From contig JAYKYS010000015.1 in assembly GCA_036924285.1 (NCBI GenBank), forward strand, positions 9,672,001 to 9,736,000: a stretch of 64,000 nt of DNA, read 5' to 3'. Within the stretch, counting starts at the first letter, position 1; every line of letters starts with the position of its first letter. Shown here piece after piece: positions 22,255 through 33,544 of the stretch. Under the pieces are notes generated by a model. That model ran no database searches. It had not been told where the DNA came from and saw only the letters and a list, made by a program, of their open reading frames with translations. Origin of the DNA: Asterella californica. Lineage: Eukaryota; Streptophyta; Marchantiopsida; Marchantiales; Aytoniaceae. The position numbers and the translations under genes were made by a program.

Positions 22255-22449
22255 ATTAACAGATTATGTAGACTCAAGCATTGACTGACCAGGTCACTTC
22301 TTGTTGTCCAGTTCTTGATCAGACCCCCACAATGAAGAATGACACTATTAACAGATTATGTAGACTCAAGCATTGACTGACCAGGTCACTTCTTGTTGTC
22401 CAGTTCTTGTTGTCCAGTTCTTGATCAGACCCCCACAATGAAGATGACA
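22255..22449. repeat. Tandem repeat, ~92-103 bp unit, two copies
   Basis: The unit ATTAACAGATTATGTAGACT ... CCAGTTCTTGATCAGACCCC ... GAAGAATGACACT occurs twice. The second copy has an internal CTTGTTGTCCAGTT duplication. Confidence 0.85.
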
Positions 22450-22838
22450 CTGCCATGATCATGAGAGATAGTGGACTGGAGTGACAGAAACCAGAAATTT
22501 ACTTGATCATACCCCACAATGAAAGTCAGATTTGATCAGACCCCTGACCTGGAGTTGCCCGTCGTGCAGGTCATGTTACCTGTCACACCCAAAACTTAGC
22601 AATGACGCGCGAAAAGATACAGAAAAATCAGTTTTAAATCATTGGTTTACTTGTCTCTATGTACTTATAGTCTTTTTTGCTAACAAAAGTTTCTGACTAG
22701 AAAAAGTGACCTGTACCACCAGGTGAAAGGTCTTAGAAGAGGAGTCCGATCAAGTCCGACATTTTTACGAGGGGTCTGATCAAGTAAATCTCTGGTTTCT
22801 ACCACTCCATGCAATGATCACGGAAGTGTCATCTTCGA
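22438..22838. mobile_element. MITE-like element with long inverted ends
   Basis: The left arm runs GAAGATGACACTGCCATGAT ... AGAAACCAGAAATTTACTTG-ATCATACCCC (about 22,438-22,523). The right arm (about 22,760-22,838) is its imperfect reverse complement. About 400 bp in all, no coding capacity. The inner motif TTGATCAGACCCC resembles CTTGATCACACCCC in the Mutator-like inverted repeats, so kinship is possible. No target duplication could be fixed. Confidence 0.55.
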
Positions 22839-23629
22839 ATAAAGCTTGGATGCAGGAAGGATGCTCTTTTCTCGATAGTGGTCCAGCTTTGTAGTCATGA
22901 CATAATCTGTTTGATTGACAGCCAGACTCCCGAATATATTAGAAGTGGCGACCTTTGTCTCGCTCATCAGATTGTACTTTATGTAGCTCCGTTGACTGGG
23001 ACTCATCCGTGGCATCATCCATCGTCCGCCAAATGCCCAACGCCTCACGCGGAATTACAGCTTCATCAGCGAGAAGTCCAAGTTTCAAAAGCATAGACAA
23101 CTACAAAGACTGTGGAATCGTCAGCTTACTGTAGCTACAGGAACATAGGAAAGAAAGTTTCTGACTGCTTCACAGACTTTTAGATGTTGACTTACAGACA
23201 AAAAAAGTCGTCTTTTTACCCGTTAAGAATCGCATGGCGAAATCTGTTCAGTCAGACCGCAGAAGGAATTGGATAACAACGCAACTGCTTTGAGTTCCGA
23301 GTCCACGCGACCAAATCCTATGAACACGTCCAATCTTGTTATCAGCTCTGATGTCACTAAATATCATTTGAGTATATACTAACATTCCTATACACTCCAG
23401 CAAATATTCTTCGAATTCGCCACAACCTCAAAAGCGAGAGAGCATGACGGTAGCAAAGCAGGTGACGGTCTTGTAGTTCAAGCATTTCATCACATGAACC
23501 GATAAATGAGAGGCGACTCACATGATTTGCAGTACCCGTTCGATCGATCTTTTTCCTTACGATCGAGCAGATCGCACAAGTTGAATCAGTTTCACGTTCT
23601 CATTGTTTGTTGTACCAAGAATAGAGGAT
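22839..23629. other. No gene recognised
   Basis: Short open frames only; nothing supported. Confidence 0.45.
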
Positions 23630-23949
23630 GAGCAAGCTGCGTTGCAACAACATCCACCTGAAATGATTCGAAGGTTGTGAGCATCTCCAAGCTAGGCATG
23701 AGGTATGGAGTGCTCCTCAATACTCCTATTCTCCTTCTCAAACACTGGTCAATTCGTGTGCAGCTATTTCTTATTTGTTGTTACGTATCACGTGTTTTAT
23801 TACGCAGTAACACTAGAAAGTTTTGTTTTTGTTGTAGACATACTCAGACTTTGCTTCCAACCGATCGCGAATTTCGTGGTATCTGAGCACCAACTTGTTA
23901 CATCTCACCTGATTTCGCGCTCGAGACTACAAGGAATCAAATCATTCTG
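23630..23949 (+). promoter_or_regulatory. Orphan copy of the NB-ARC gene promoter and non-coding first exon
   Basis: It aligns with 33,545-33,807, the stretch just upstream of the NB-ARC gene. Shared blocks include TTTGTTGTTACG, GTTTTATTACRCARTAACAC, TTCGTGRTATCTGAGCA and CAACTTGTTACRTCTCACCT, then ACAAGGAATCARATCATTCT. Both end at a splice donor (CTG|GTGAGT here, CTT|GTAAGT there). No NB-ARC coding sequence follows here, so the leader has lost its gene or is a segmental fragment. Confidence 0.7.
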
Positions 23950-23995
23950 GTGAGTTCTTTCGCTAGCATCTTCCTTGACTAAAGGGTAGCTATGG

Positions 23996-24070
23996 GGATC
24001 GCTGGGTGTGAACCCAGCATGGACAGTGGTCCATTCCCGCACGACCTAGTAGTGCGGGGCAGGGCAATCT
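23996..24070 (+). other. Three consecutive perfect stem-loops, possible structured RNA
   Basis: In sequence: GCTGGG-TGTGAA-CCCAGC, ATGGAC-AGTG-GTCCAT and CCCGCAC-GACCTAGTA-GTGCGGG, packed within about 60 bases. They lie just downstream of the orphan leader. The arrangement resembles a folded RNA but fits no tRNA, snRNA or ribozyme consensus I know. Confidence 0.4.
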
Positions 24071-24911
24071 CTCTAATATGGGCGAAAGTAAAAACTCTTA
24101 CGGTTTTCATCAAGCTCTTGATGTGCTGTAGCCTCCGATGTCTGCACCCTGGCTAGACTTTTTGTGTTCGTGTTCTGTAACACTCTGTTACCCCCACTGT
24201 CTCTTGGAATATGTGGAATTACGGTTCCACTAATAAGGTTACCAGTGAAATCAGTGTGAATGGAGAACTGAGAATGGTTTCACGTGCCTACCCGTGCGTC
24301 CTAATGCTAGAGCTGTTCACTCCTTTAGCGTTAAACAGCACTGGAAGTGTACTTAAGGCGGCCGCGTGCTAATCCGGGCAGGCGCGTCCGGGCAGGGATT
24401 CACGTAAATATGGTATATAACGAGGTTTGATAACAATTTGCACATCAGTGTAACACAGCGTGTTGGGTATTCTTTTCGCTTAGGATGGACAGGTCTCGGG
24501 TTCGAATTTTTGAGTCCTGCTTGCTTAGGTGCGGGTAACCTGCCTCTCCAGTCTATGTGTTAGAGGCAAGGACCCTGTCATTAGGGTCCTTGCTTCTCCA
24601 GAAAATCAAACCCTCAGTTGCGAATGTATATTCGCTCACGGTGTAGAGACAGTTGCTTATTTGCTTATTCACCTAGGTGAGTCTTTTGAAAAGATTTATT
24701 TCTCGCGAGCTCATATTTTCCTCTTTCCTTCGGTTCGGGACGATGGGGATATTGTGTTTTTTAGATTCGGTGCAAGTCCTTGCTTCTTCATATAAATTCG
24801 GGAGAAATTTACAGTGTCCCGCAGAAAAAGGACTTTCTGGTTGTCCGTCATTCGCGCGGTCATTCTGCTTTTCCGAAGCCGAAGACTCAACGCGTTACGG
24901 CCTTCCCGGTA
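24071..24911. other. No gene recognised
   Basis: GC-richer stretch without domains. A tRNA-B-box-like GGGTTCGAATTTT at about 24,497 has no supporting cloverleaf. Confidence 0.4.
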
Positions 24912-25180
24912 ACGATAAACGAATGGGCTTTCGTCGTGACAGGCAAACATTGCAGCAAAATCATTTCCTTCTATTCTACAGTGTGCGTGTCTTCAACCCG
25001 TAACGACAGCTTGTACATGTACGGAAGCCTGAGTACATGTACAAGGTGAGGTAACGATAAACGAATGGGCTTTCGTCGTGACAGGCAAACATTGCAGCAA
25101 AATCATTTCCTTCTATTCTACAGTGTGTGTGCCTTCAACCTGTAACGACAGCTTGTACATGTACGGACGCCTGAGTACAT
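24905..25180. repeat. Tandem repeat, ~140-bp unit, two copies
   Basis: AACGATAAACGAATGGGCTT ... CTTGTACATGTACGGA occurs at about 24,912 and 25,052, near-identical. GTACATGTAC palindromes mark the unit ends. Confidence 0.9.
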
Positions 25181-25265
25181 CAGATGGCCGCACTCATCAG
25201 ATGGCCGCAATTGCGCTGTAACACTGCGTTCTTTCGAGCCCCGAGCACGAACTATGAACTGCATT

Positions 25266-25450
25266 GGAGGAAACATTGCATATCTAAACTACATCTCTCG
25301 AACTATGAGTCCAGTAGGAGTTCATAGTTCACTGAAGTCCTGGTGGACAGAAGAACATTGCATATCTAAACTACATCTCTCGAACTATGAGTCCAGCAGG
25401 AGTTCATAGTTCACTGAAGTCCTGGTGGACAGAAGAACACTGCATATCTT
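25266..25450. repeat. Tandem repeat, ~85-bp unit, two copies plus a stub
   Basis: The unit CATTGCATATCTAAACTACA ... GTCCTGGTGGACAGAAGAAC recurs. Inside each unit GAACTATGA and TTCATAGTTC form an inverted pair. Confidence 0.85.
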
Positions 25451-26389
25451 CAAGCCTTGACCCGATTTCGGAACTATCTCTTTGTGTGAGAGATATGGAC
25501 CACCGAGCAAAATTTAAAGCATACCTCTCGAAACTGTATCCAGCAAGAAGAGTTCACCGCTTGGAAGTCTGTATAGAGCAATGATCCTGACGACAATAGT
25601 CTGAACACATAGACCTGAAAAGGAGCAATAGCGATTAGAAACCGGAGGGCCCCGATAAGCACAGAAACAAGAACAGAACGAAGCGAGTAGTTACGATAGC
25701 TACGACAACAGCAAGAAAACGAAAGCGTAGAGCAGGAAAGAAGAATGCACGAACAGCAAACAGTCCAAACAACAAGCTTTCACAGGGCGCTCGTTACCGA
25801 GAGCGCGATGCCAAAAGCCAACACGCGGCCGTGCATGCAGCATCGCTGGCCCGTCGTTCGGCGGCTGCGAGAAACAATAAAGAGTGAACGGCATGGTAAT
25901 ACGCTTATGGCCCCACTTATGAACCACTTCTCGTCAACCTGGCCGTCACCACCTCCCCGTGAAAAAAGACGGTTAGTACGTGCCGGAACTGTCGGCGCTA
26001 GAATAGCGAGAAAAAAAATTAGCGCTATAACCCCCGGTAAGCCAATGGTCGATCAAGAAAATAGCATGTAACGCCGTCGAAACCCCAAACGTGCTTGGGA
26101 TGCTTATTCAAGAAGAGCGCCCTACAGTACTGTGCGGGGCAAGAAACATGAGACCACAGACATGCAAATTCCCAGACCGCAACATTAACATCATAGGGCT
26201 CCATGTGTGCTAGAGCTCAAGCGGATCATACTCGGTGGTTATGAGCCTGAGTTGTACATGTACAAATGGACCCCTTTTATGTTAGAAGCGCTCGTGGTAT
26301 TCTCGTTATCAACGTGAAGTGCATGCTAAAGGCCGTAATAGTCAGATACCATATTAGTATGCAAATAGCCTTTCAGCCGGTTGAAACCC
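25451..26389. other. No gene recognised
   Basis: Mixed-composition sequence up to the Copia target site. Open frames at 25745-26071 and elsewhere lack motifs. Confidence 0.45.
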
Positions 26390-26394
26390 GGATG

Positions 26395-26683
26395 TGTTGA
26401 ATAAGACAAAGAGTTAGCAGGAGCTCACACCACAGCTGAAGCTGCGTACAGGGGATCAGACAATAGACCTGTCATCATCTCCAGAGTAGAGGTCATTGGG
26501 GGTGCCTCAGGGAAGGAAACGGGAACAAGGAGTTACAAGGAGTTATTACAAGAAAGGAGTTACAACACAGTTACACTAGAGAGAGTTACGGAACAGATAC
26601 AGAAGAGGGAGAAGGGAACTGAAAGGTCATAGTCAAAGGTCCTAGTCAAAGGAGAAAGAACGTGAACTTATTATCCTTCAACA
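26395..26683 (-). repeat. 3' LTR of the Copia element
   Basis: 289 bp, TG...CA termini, matching 31491-31779. The Pol stop codon at its edge lies inside the LTR. Confidence 0.95.
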
Positions 26684-29600
26684 CCCCCTCGTAAGATCAC
26701 GGGCAGTTCACATATACCAAGGCCATTTCTCAGTTTATCAAACTGAGGTTTAGACAATGGTTTAGTGAATATATCTGCTAGTTGGTCATCAGTATGTACC
26801 CAAGTGGCACATACCTCTCCACTTTGTATTTTGTCACGAATAAAATGGACCTGCACCTCAATGTGCTTTGTCCTCGCATGATGGACTGGATTTCTGGCAA
26901 GAGCAATGCTACTCATGTTATCAGTGAAAATGGTAGTTGGTTCTTTTTGAACCTCTCCCAGATCTTCCAGCATCCATCTTATCCACACGACTTCCTGAAC
27001 TGCATTACACAGTCCACGATATTCGGCTTCTGTGGATGACAAAGAAGAAACCTTCTGTTTCTTACTTTGCCAAGTTACAGCTGCACCTGCAAGCAGGAAG
27101 GCATAACCAGATCTTGATTTCCGGTCTATGACATCACCTGCCCAGTCAGCATCCGTAAAGCCTGTTAGAACTTTAGGAGTAATTGAAGTAAACTTCAGTC
27201 CATGAAACGCAGTACCTTTCAGATACCTGAGTACTCGTTTCGCTGCCTTCAAATGTGGAACTCTTGGGTCCTCCATCTCCTGGCCAAGCTTGCTTACAGC
27301 GTAAGCTAGATCTGGTCTGGTCGTTACAACCAAGTAGATCAGCTTTCCAACTAGTCTCCTGTACTCAGTTTTATCAACCGCTTCGTCAAATCCATGTTGA
27401 GTAGACCAATCCTTCGAAAGTATCATTGGAGTAGGCACTGGCTTGCAGTCCTGCATCTGATACTCCCTCAATGTATCGTTGATGTACTTATCCTGTATAA
27501 GGTACAGATCTTCTCCATCTTCGACTAAATGAACTCCAAGACAGTAGGTAAGTCTGCCCAGGTCAGTCATCTCGAACTCTGTAGATAACTGTAACTTCAC
27601 TAAAGAGATAGCCTCTTCATCGCTGCCTGAAAGGATTACATCATCCACATACAGCAGCAACGCTACTCTCCCTTTTGCTGTAACTAGGATATATAGATTA
27701 GGATCTCCCCTTGTAGAAGAGAAACCCTTCTTCCTTAAGAAACTGTCTATCCTAGTAAACCAAGCTCTAGGAGCTTGCTTAAGGCCATACAAGGCTTTAC
27801 GAAGTTTGTATACTAACTGTTCTTTTCCAGCAACCTGAAAACCTTGTGGCTGCTGTATGTATACTTCCTCTTGTATCTTACCATTCAGAAAAGCATTCTT
27901 CACATCTAGTTGCCATACTTTCCAGTTATGAAGCATAGAATATGCTATCAGCAGCCTAACTGAACTCATCTTCGCTACAGGAGTAAATGTCTCACCATAG
28001 TCCTCCCCTTGCTGCTGTAGATAGCCCTTGGCTACAAGTCGAGCCTTATATCTCTGAACTGTACCATCAGCATGATACTTCGTTTTGTACACCCATTTGG
28101 TTCCAATCAACTTCTTCCCTTCAGGAAGAGTTGTCAAGAACCAAGTATCGTTTTTCTGCAATGCAGTAAACTCCTCCTTCATTGCCTTTGTCCACTTCTC
28201 AGACTTCATAGCATCTTCGAACTTCAGTGGTTCTGCGTTGTCAATCGCCTCTGCTAACCACATCTCAGCAAGTCGAGCAGGTACTCTCCTGATTCGAGTA
28301 GATCTTCTTACTTGATTCGGAAGTGGTTGAAGCACTTGTTCAGGTACTGAAGTTGGAACTGTAACTTGTGTGGGAAGATCTACCACCAACTCAGGTGAGT
28401 GCATGATATCTTCTGTTTGAGCAACATCAACATCTACACCACCTCTAACAGCTTCTGATACATTCTCATCAAACTGATTATCTTGTAACATATCAGAAAG
28501 AGGAAATCTGAAAGCTAGACTAGTACCATTGGAGGTAGTGGTAGTCTCCTTCTTCTCTACCTCAAGATGAGCAGTTTGATTTGCCTCATCAAAGAACACA
28601 TCCCTACTAATGATAATCTTCTCTTTGCTGTCAAGTAGTCTGTATCCCTTCGTTTGTTCAGAGTAGCCTATGAAAGTGCAAACTTTAGAGCAGTCGTCTA
28701 ACTTCCTCCTCAACTCTCTAGGTACAAGTACATAGGCCTTACATCCAAAAACTCGAAGATTTGAGATATCAGGTTTTATACCCGTGAAAGCCTCTTCAGG
28801 GCTCATACCTTCCACCACCTTTGTTGGACTCCGGTTGAGAAGGTAAACTGCAGTGTTAACCGCTTCAGCCCACAGCTTCTTAGGTAGTCCTCCATCCTTG
28901 AGTAGACATCTGGTTACTTCAGCAACCACTCTGTTCTTCCTTTCCACCACCCCGTTTTGTTGTGGAGTATAAGGTGCACTTAGTTGTCATATGATGCCTT
29001 TGGACTTGTAGAAAGCATCAGCGGCTTTGGACAGAAACTCCCCTCCTCTGTCACTCCTGATTTTTCGAATTTTTCTGCTATTCTGAAGCTCAACTTCAGT
29101 TATGAAGTCTTTCATGTGTGTGAAAGCTTCATTCTTGTTTCTCAGAAACCTCACCCACATTTTTCGTGAGTAATCATCAACTATCAAAAGGTAATATTCA
29201 GCTCTACCTAATGATGGAGGATCAATGGGTCCTGCTAGATCTATATGCAATAAATCTAGTGGAGTTGTAGCCCTTCTTGCTGCTGAAGGGAACTTCTTCT
29301 GAACCTGTTTTCCCTTCAAGCAGATCTCACATGGCTTGTGCAAAGAATCGAGTTTCTGGACTCCTTCAACTAGGTTGAACTTGTACAGCAAGTTCATTCT
29401 ATCTGAACTCATGTGACCTAGTCTTCTGTGCCACAAATCCGTCTTCTCTTGTACAGTAGCAGCAAGCAAAACTTCAGGTAAGGAGGTAGCTTCAAGCTCA
29501 TATAAATGACCTATCACATTGCCTCTTGCTACTACACCTTGATTGTCTTGTATGGTGCATCCTTTGTTGTTGAAGTTGATGTAGAAACCAGCTTGGACTA

Positions 29601-30773
29601 ACCTCCCAACACTGAGCAAGTTATGCACCACTCTAGGTATGTACCAAACTCCCTCAACTCGAAATACTGCTCCAGTAGGTAGTTGGAGGTGAATATCACC
29701 TTGTCCCTTAACTTCGTATCTCTCACCATCTCCTAGACCAACTGTTGGTCCATTGATGATCTCCTGAAAGTTGTGGAACCACTCTCGAATGGAAGAGATA
29801 TGGTTAGATGCTCCAGAATCTATCCACCATGGATGATCTAACTTACTAGTGTACAGAGCAGTAAAAAACAGCTGCTCATTACCTTCTCCTGGAGACTTAG
29901 CCTGAGCAAGATTTGCTCTGTTTTTGCTCTTATCAGTACCTTCGTGTCTTGCCTTCAGTCTGCACTCACGAGCAAAGTGGCCTGGTTTATCACAGTAGTG
30001 ACAGTTTCCATTATTGCGCTTCTTGTCACCTTGTGCATGTGCAGAAGAGCCTTCTCCTTGGTTGCTTGATCCAGCATTGCTATTCCACCTTTTGTTGAGA
30101 GGAAATGGTTTCCTCTTCCCTCGAAAGTTCCCTCTCTGTTTGTTGATGTGCAGCAAAACAGATTCGTCACTTGCTGCTTTTCTTTTGTTCGATGTTCGAT
30201 GTTGATCTCTTCTTGTAGCACCAAACTCTCCAGTTCGTCCATGTCAATCTTTCCAGGACGTACCTCCATAGCCTTCACAAAAGCCTCATAAGCAGAAGGG
30301 AGACTTTCAAGAAACGAATGAATAGCTTCTGAACTCTCAACTCTTCCTCCTAAGGTTTTGATGTCTTGTAAGATAGATTTGAGGGCCATAAAATGGTCCT
30401 CAATGCTCTTACCCTCTTGCATCTGCAAGGTTGCGAGTTTACCCTTAAGAACTCTCAACTTCCCCTCTTTCGCCACTTCATGTTTCCTGGTAAAGGTATC
30501 CCATGCTTCTTTCGAAGTTTCTGTATCTAGGATATCAACTAGTTCAGCATCTTTCACTGTCATCTTGATGACAGAAAGTGCTAACTGATCACGTCTATCC
30601 CAAACGATAGCTTCTTCAGCAACAGTGGGTCTCTCTTGTAAGCAAGTAACAAACTTTCACAAGTCATATCCAGCAAGTATGACCTGTACCCTAGCTCTCC
30701 AAATAGGGTAGTTCGAAGTATTCAACTTATGAGAATCAGAAAGTAAGTTCTCTGTTATGGTAACTGACGCCAT
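26671..30773 (-). pseudogene. Copia Gag-Pol polyprotein, disrupted
   Basis: The start ATG at 30773 is followed by the Gag opening typical of the family (SHKLNTSNYPIW). The zinc knuckle CHYCDKPGHFAREC is at about 29,960-30,005. The protease active site WWIDSGASNH is near 29,800-29,830. The GAG-pre-integrase motif LWHRRLGHMS and the integrase core follow, with QQNGVVERKN. Reverse transcriptase has QLDVKNAFLNG (about 27,880-27,914) and LLLYVDDVIL (about 27,640). RNase H has SSTEAEYRGL (about 27,020). Lesions: a TGA in early Gag where a Trp is expected (after GYDL, about 30,663), a one-base frameshift in an A-rich run at about 30,177-30,188, and a TGA at 28,987-28,989 in integrase, where the family usually has an Arg or similar. 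Otherwise it reads through. Confidence 0.93.
26684..26693 (-). promoter_or_regulatory. Polypurine tract of the Copia element
   Basis: ACGAGGGGGT on the minus strand directly precedes the 3' LTR. It is the expected primer for plus-strand synthesis. Confidence 0.75.
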
Positions 30774-31478
30774 TGTGCACTGTCACGAACCTGGTCTAAC
30801 CAAACAGTCTCGAACTGAAATGAAACTTGGTATGCGTGTTGGCAAAGTGAAAGTAGGACCCTTAAGTGCGGGGAGCGTGGGGTAGGGGTAGACCTCGGAA
30901 AATTTTAGTTTCTCCAAAAAAGGTCTGTAAGGCCTTCAAATCGACGGTCAAAGTTCGACAGAAGTTTCTGACAGTTTCTGACATGTCGCAAACGAGGTCA
31001 GAATCGGTCGGAAAAAATTTCTTTGGAAAGGTATTCCAAAATCCCTATTATAAAGGCGGAGCTTTTTTTTACCGATAATGTGCCCTCAGAATTCGCAGAA
31101 AACGTCTCTAACCCCCTCAAAACGCTGGTCAAAGGTGAGTTTCGGTAACTTTTCACCATGACAAAAAATCCAAGAAAGGGTGTATCCTACTTAATTCGAC
31201 CCTTCCTGACAAGACACCAAAGGTGGGTGCCCTTGAAATCGTCAAAAAACGTCCAGAAACCCCTCAAAAACGGATTTCAAACTCTCTGGAACCGTAAAAT
31301 AGTCTCCAAAAACGAAAAAATTCTTAGCACTGACACTACTGCCCACATCCGCGTTTTTCACAGTCAAGAGTACTTCTCCATCCTCACTCATACTCTGTTT
31401 TCCATAGATGGAACCTTCCGTTCTTCCTGTCAAGCCCCCTTGCAAAAACTCTCTCTCTCTCTTGCTTCTCGCTGCCTT
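30774..31478 (-). other. Copia 5' leader between LTR and Gag
   Basis: About 700 bp of untranslated leader. The plus-strand open frames at 30866-31078 and 31158-31496 have no known motifs and are probably incidental. Confidence 0.6.
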
Positions 31479-31490
31479 GCTCTGATACCA
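31479..31490 (-). promoter_or_regulatory. Primer-binding site for initiator Met-tRNA
   Basis: TGGTATCAGAGC on the minus strand, directly after the 5' LTR. It is the standard plant Copia priming site. Confidence 0.95.
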
Positions 31491-31779
31491 TGTTGAATAA
31501 GACAGAGAGTTAGCAGGAGCTCACACCACAGCTGAAGCTGCGTACAGGGGATCAGACAATAGACCTGTCATCTTCTCCAGAGTAGAGGTCATTGGGGGTG
31601 CCTCAGGGAAGGAAACGGGAACAAGGAGTTACAAGGAGGTATTACAAGAAAGGAGTTACAACACAGTTACACTAGAGAGAGTTACGAAACAGATACAGAA
31701 GAGGGAGAAGGGAACTGAAAGGTCATAGTCAAAGGTCTTAGTCAAAGGAGAAAGAACGTGAACTTATTATCCTTCAACA
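31491..31779 (-). repeat. 5' LTR of the Copia element
   Basis: 289 bp matching 26395-26683 with about five substitutions. Confidence 0.95.
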
Positions 31780-31784
31780 GGATG

Positions 31785-32169
31785 TGGATCTGTATATCGG
31801 CTGTGTGTATATGCCCCCCGGACTCTGCATCTACCGAAGAAGCGGAAGCGGAATAGCTGTACGTACGAGAAGTTCCAATCCGAAGGGAACGTGATATTAC
31901 TGGATGACTACTTTTAATGGTTGGTTAAGGAGAGGTGCTAATGTGACAATTTCTCGGGATATATGGAGACCCAGATAACGTAATGGAGATGACAAACTTT
32001 TGCTTCGGGACTTAAAGATCTTCCTATTCATATATATGTGACTAGAAGAAGTAAAATACAAGGTTCTGGTAGTGAATCGACCTGTCATTTGTATCAGCTG
32101 TAGCTAATCCCTGGTTATGAATCAACGTCCGTGAAGTCATTGGATACAAATGTGAACACTAGTCGCTTA
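31785..32169. other. No gene recognised
   Basis: Stretch between the Copia target site and the LINE relic; may be decayed LINE sequence. Confidence 0.4.
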
Positions 32170-32820
32170 CGACCGTGAGCAAATTGAATTATCACTACGG
32201 TATCTGAGCTTGGGATGTGATAACATAATGACTGAGCTACTAAAATTTGATGGCGAAACCATCATACTGTCCTTGACGTCTTTGTTCATTTTCCTCTGGA
32301 CCACGGAACTCAGACCTAGGCAGTCTTGGGTGGCCATGGGTACCTGGTCCATCGTTAACCTCTTGGAACAGACCAAAGCCCGGGCAACTATGTCGGAATA
32401 ACCTTGCTCAATGCTGTTGGTAAGCTATTCTGTCGTGTTCCGAATAATTCGCATTAGTATCTTCTAGACAAGAAATGTGTGATTAACGAAGGGCAGCTAG
32501 GGTTCAGGAGAAAACGATCGTCAGGGCGTGGTGTTCACCTTTACATACTTAAGTCATATTGTCTAAGGCAGTTAAAAATAAAGAGAAAGCACACGTTTTG
32601 TTTCTTCCTCGGTGGCTGTGAATGATGCTGCGATACCGTATGGTGAGACGGCTTTCCTACCGTCTGTTGAAATGCGGCATACATGGAAACATGTGGTGGG
32701 TAGTCGAGAAGTTATACCATCACACCATGAGTGCGGTACTGATCGAATTCGAAGGTCAAACAAAGGATCTTTTCGAGATAGATCAAGGTTTAGATCCGAG
32801 GGTGAGACCTTGATACCCGA
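32170..32820 (+). pseudogene. LINE reverse-transcriptase relic
   Basis: Across frame changes the plus strand retains non-LTR reverse-transcriptase blocks in order. An N-terminal segment (CDNIMTELLKFDGE, LRPRQSW) is followed by TLLNAVGKLFCRV, DKKCVINEGQLGFRRKRSS, DTVW.DGL, KCGIHGNMWWVVEKLY and FEIDQG. These correspond to the palm/fingers region of RTE- or Jockey-like elements (the G-F-R block, D-x-V-W-x-x-G-L block and Q-G block). At least two stops or shifts interrupt it. The catalytic YxDD block is not found. It differs from the L1-like LINEs in the NB-ARC intron and lies on the opposite strand. Confidence 0.65.
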
Positions 32821-33544
32821 ATAAACTTTAAACTTTAACAGCACTTGGGTGCAAGATCGGCAAGTTAACAAGCCAAGACTTGGACTAATTCTGGGATGAC
32901 AAATATGACAGAAATTCTGGGAGAAGCGGAGAATATTATGTGGAACATGGCTGAAGTCGAAATGGAAAAGACTGTGAAAGAGACGGAGGCATCACAGGAT
33001 ACATTTTTTTTCTCTTTGATGAGATTTGTAATCAGAAGAACTTGGATTCAAGACCTACCTTATAGAAACCCGTATCCCAGCGAGGTACTAGGTTGAAGTT
33101 TAAGTTTAACCCAGGAAGCATCCCGTTGAACAGCAAGATGGATAAGATGAACGCGCAGACTAAGGTTTGTACTCTCTCTCAAGACGTGGAGGAAGATGTT
33201 TTGCATTAGCTCGTAGACTGAAAAATTTAGTACTGAGCCTCTCAGAACGAATCTATTTAGTGACAGTATGAGAGTTGATACTAGCGAACCTGGTGACAAG
33301 ATTCAGTCGCCTGGACTCGAAATCCAAAGTAGCTGCCTTGTTGTCCAACTCCTTTTGGGGTCAGTCTGACAAGTCTCTTGGAGATGATTTAGTCAAATCC
33401 TTCCTTGCTGAAACTTGGAATCTGAGGACGAACGTCCGCTATGGTAATCAGTCTTATTACTTGGGTGAGTTTCCCCTTCCTCAGGAAGCTGTCTCCCCTT
33501 CATTCTGCTTCTTGTTCATCTTCTCAACCCATCCTTGTTTCTAG
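32821..33544. other. No gene recognised; upstream of the NB-ARC gene
   Basis: Low-information stretch; small frames on both strands, possibly LINE debris. Confidence 0.4.

Larger units (their letters stand above)
26395..31779 (-). mobile_element. Ty1/Copia LTR retrotransposon, nearly complete
   Basis: The 5,385-bp element has 289-bp LTRs (TGTTGAA...TTCAACA) and a flanking GGATG duplication at 26390-26394 and 31780-31784. It has a primer-binding site TGGTATCAGAGC next to the 5' LTR and a purine tract (GAGGGGG) next to the 3' LTR. The internal domain order on the minus strand is Gag, protease, integrase, reverse transcriptase, RNase H, which defines the Copia class. The LTRs differ at about five positions by eye (about 98% identity), so insertion is recent in evolutionary terms. 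Gag-Pol carries three inactivating lesions. Confidence 0.97.

Noticed and set aside
24440..24540. Possible tRNA (GGGTTCGAATTTT B-box-like)
   Set aside because: No matching A box or acceptor and anticodon stems could be paired.
32896..33299. Coding continuation of the LINE relic
   Set aside because: No YxDD or thumb motif could be recognised on either strand.
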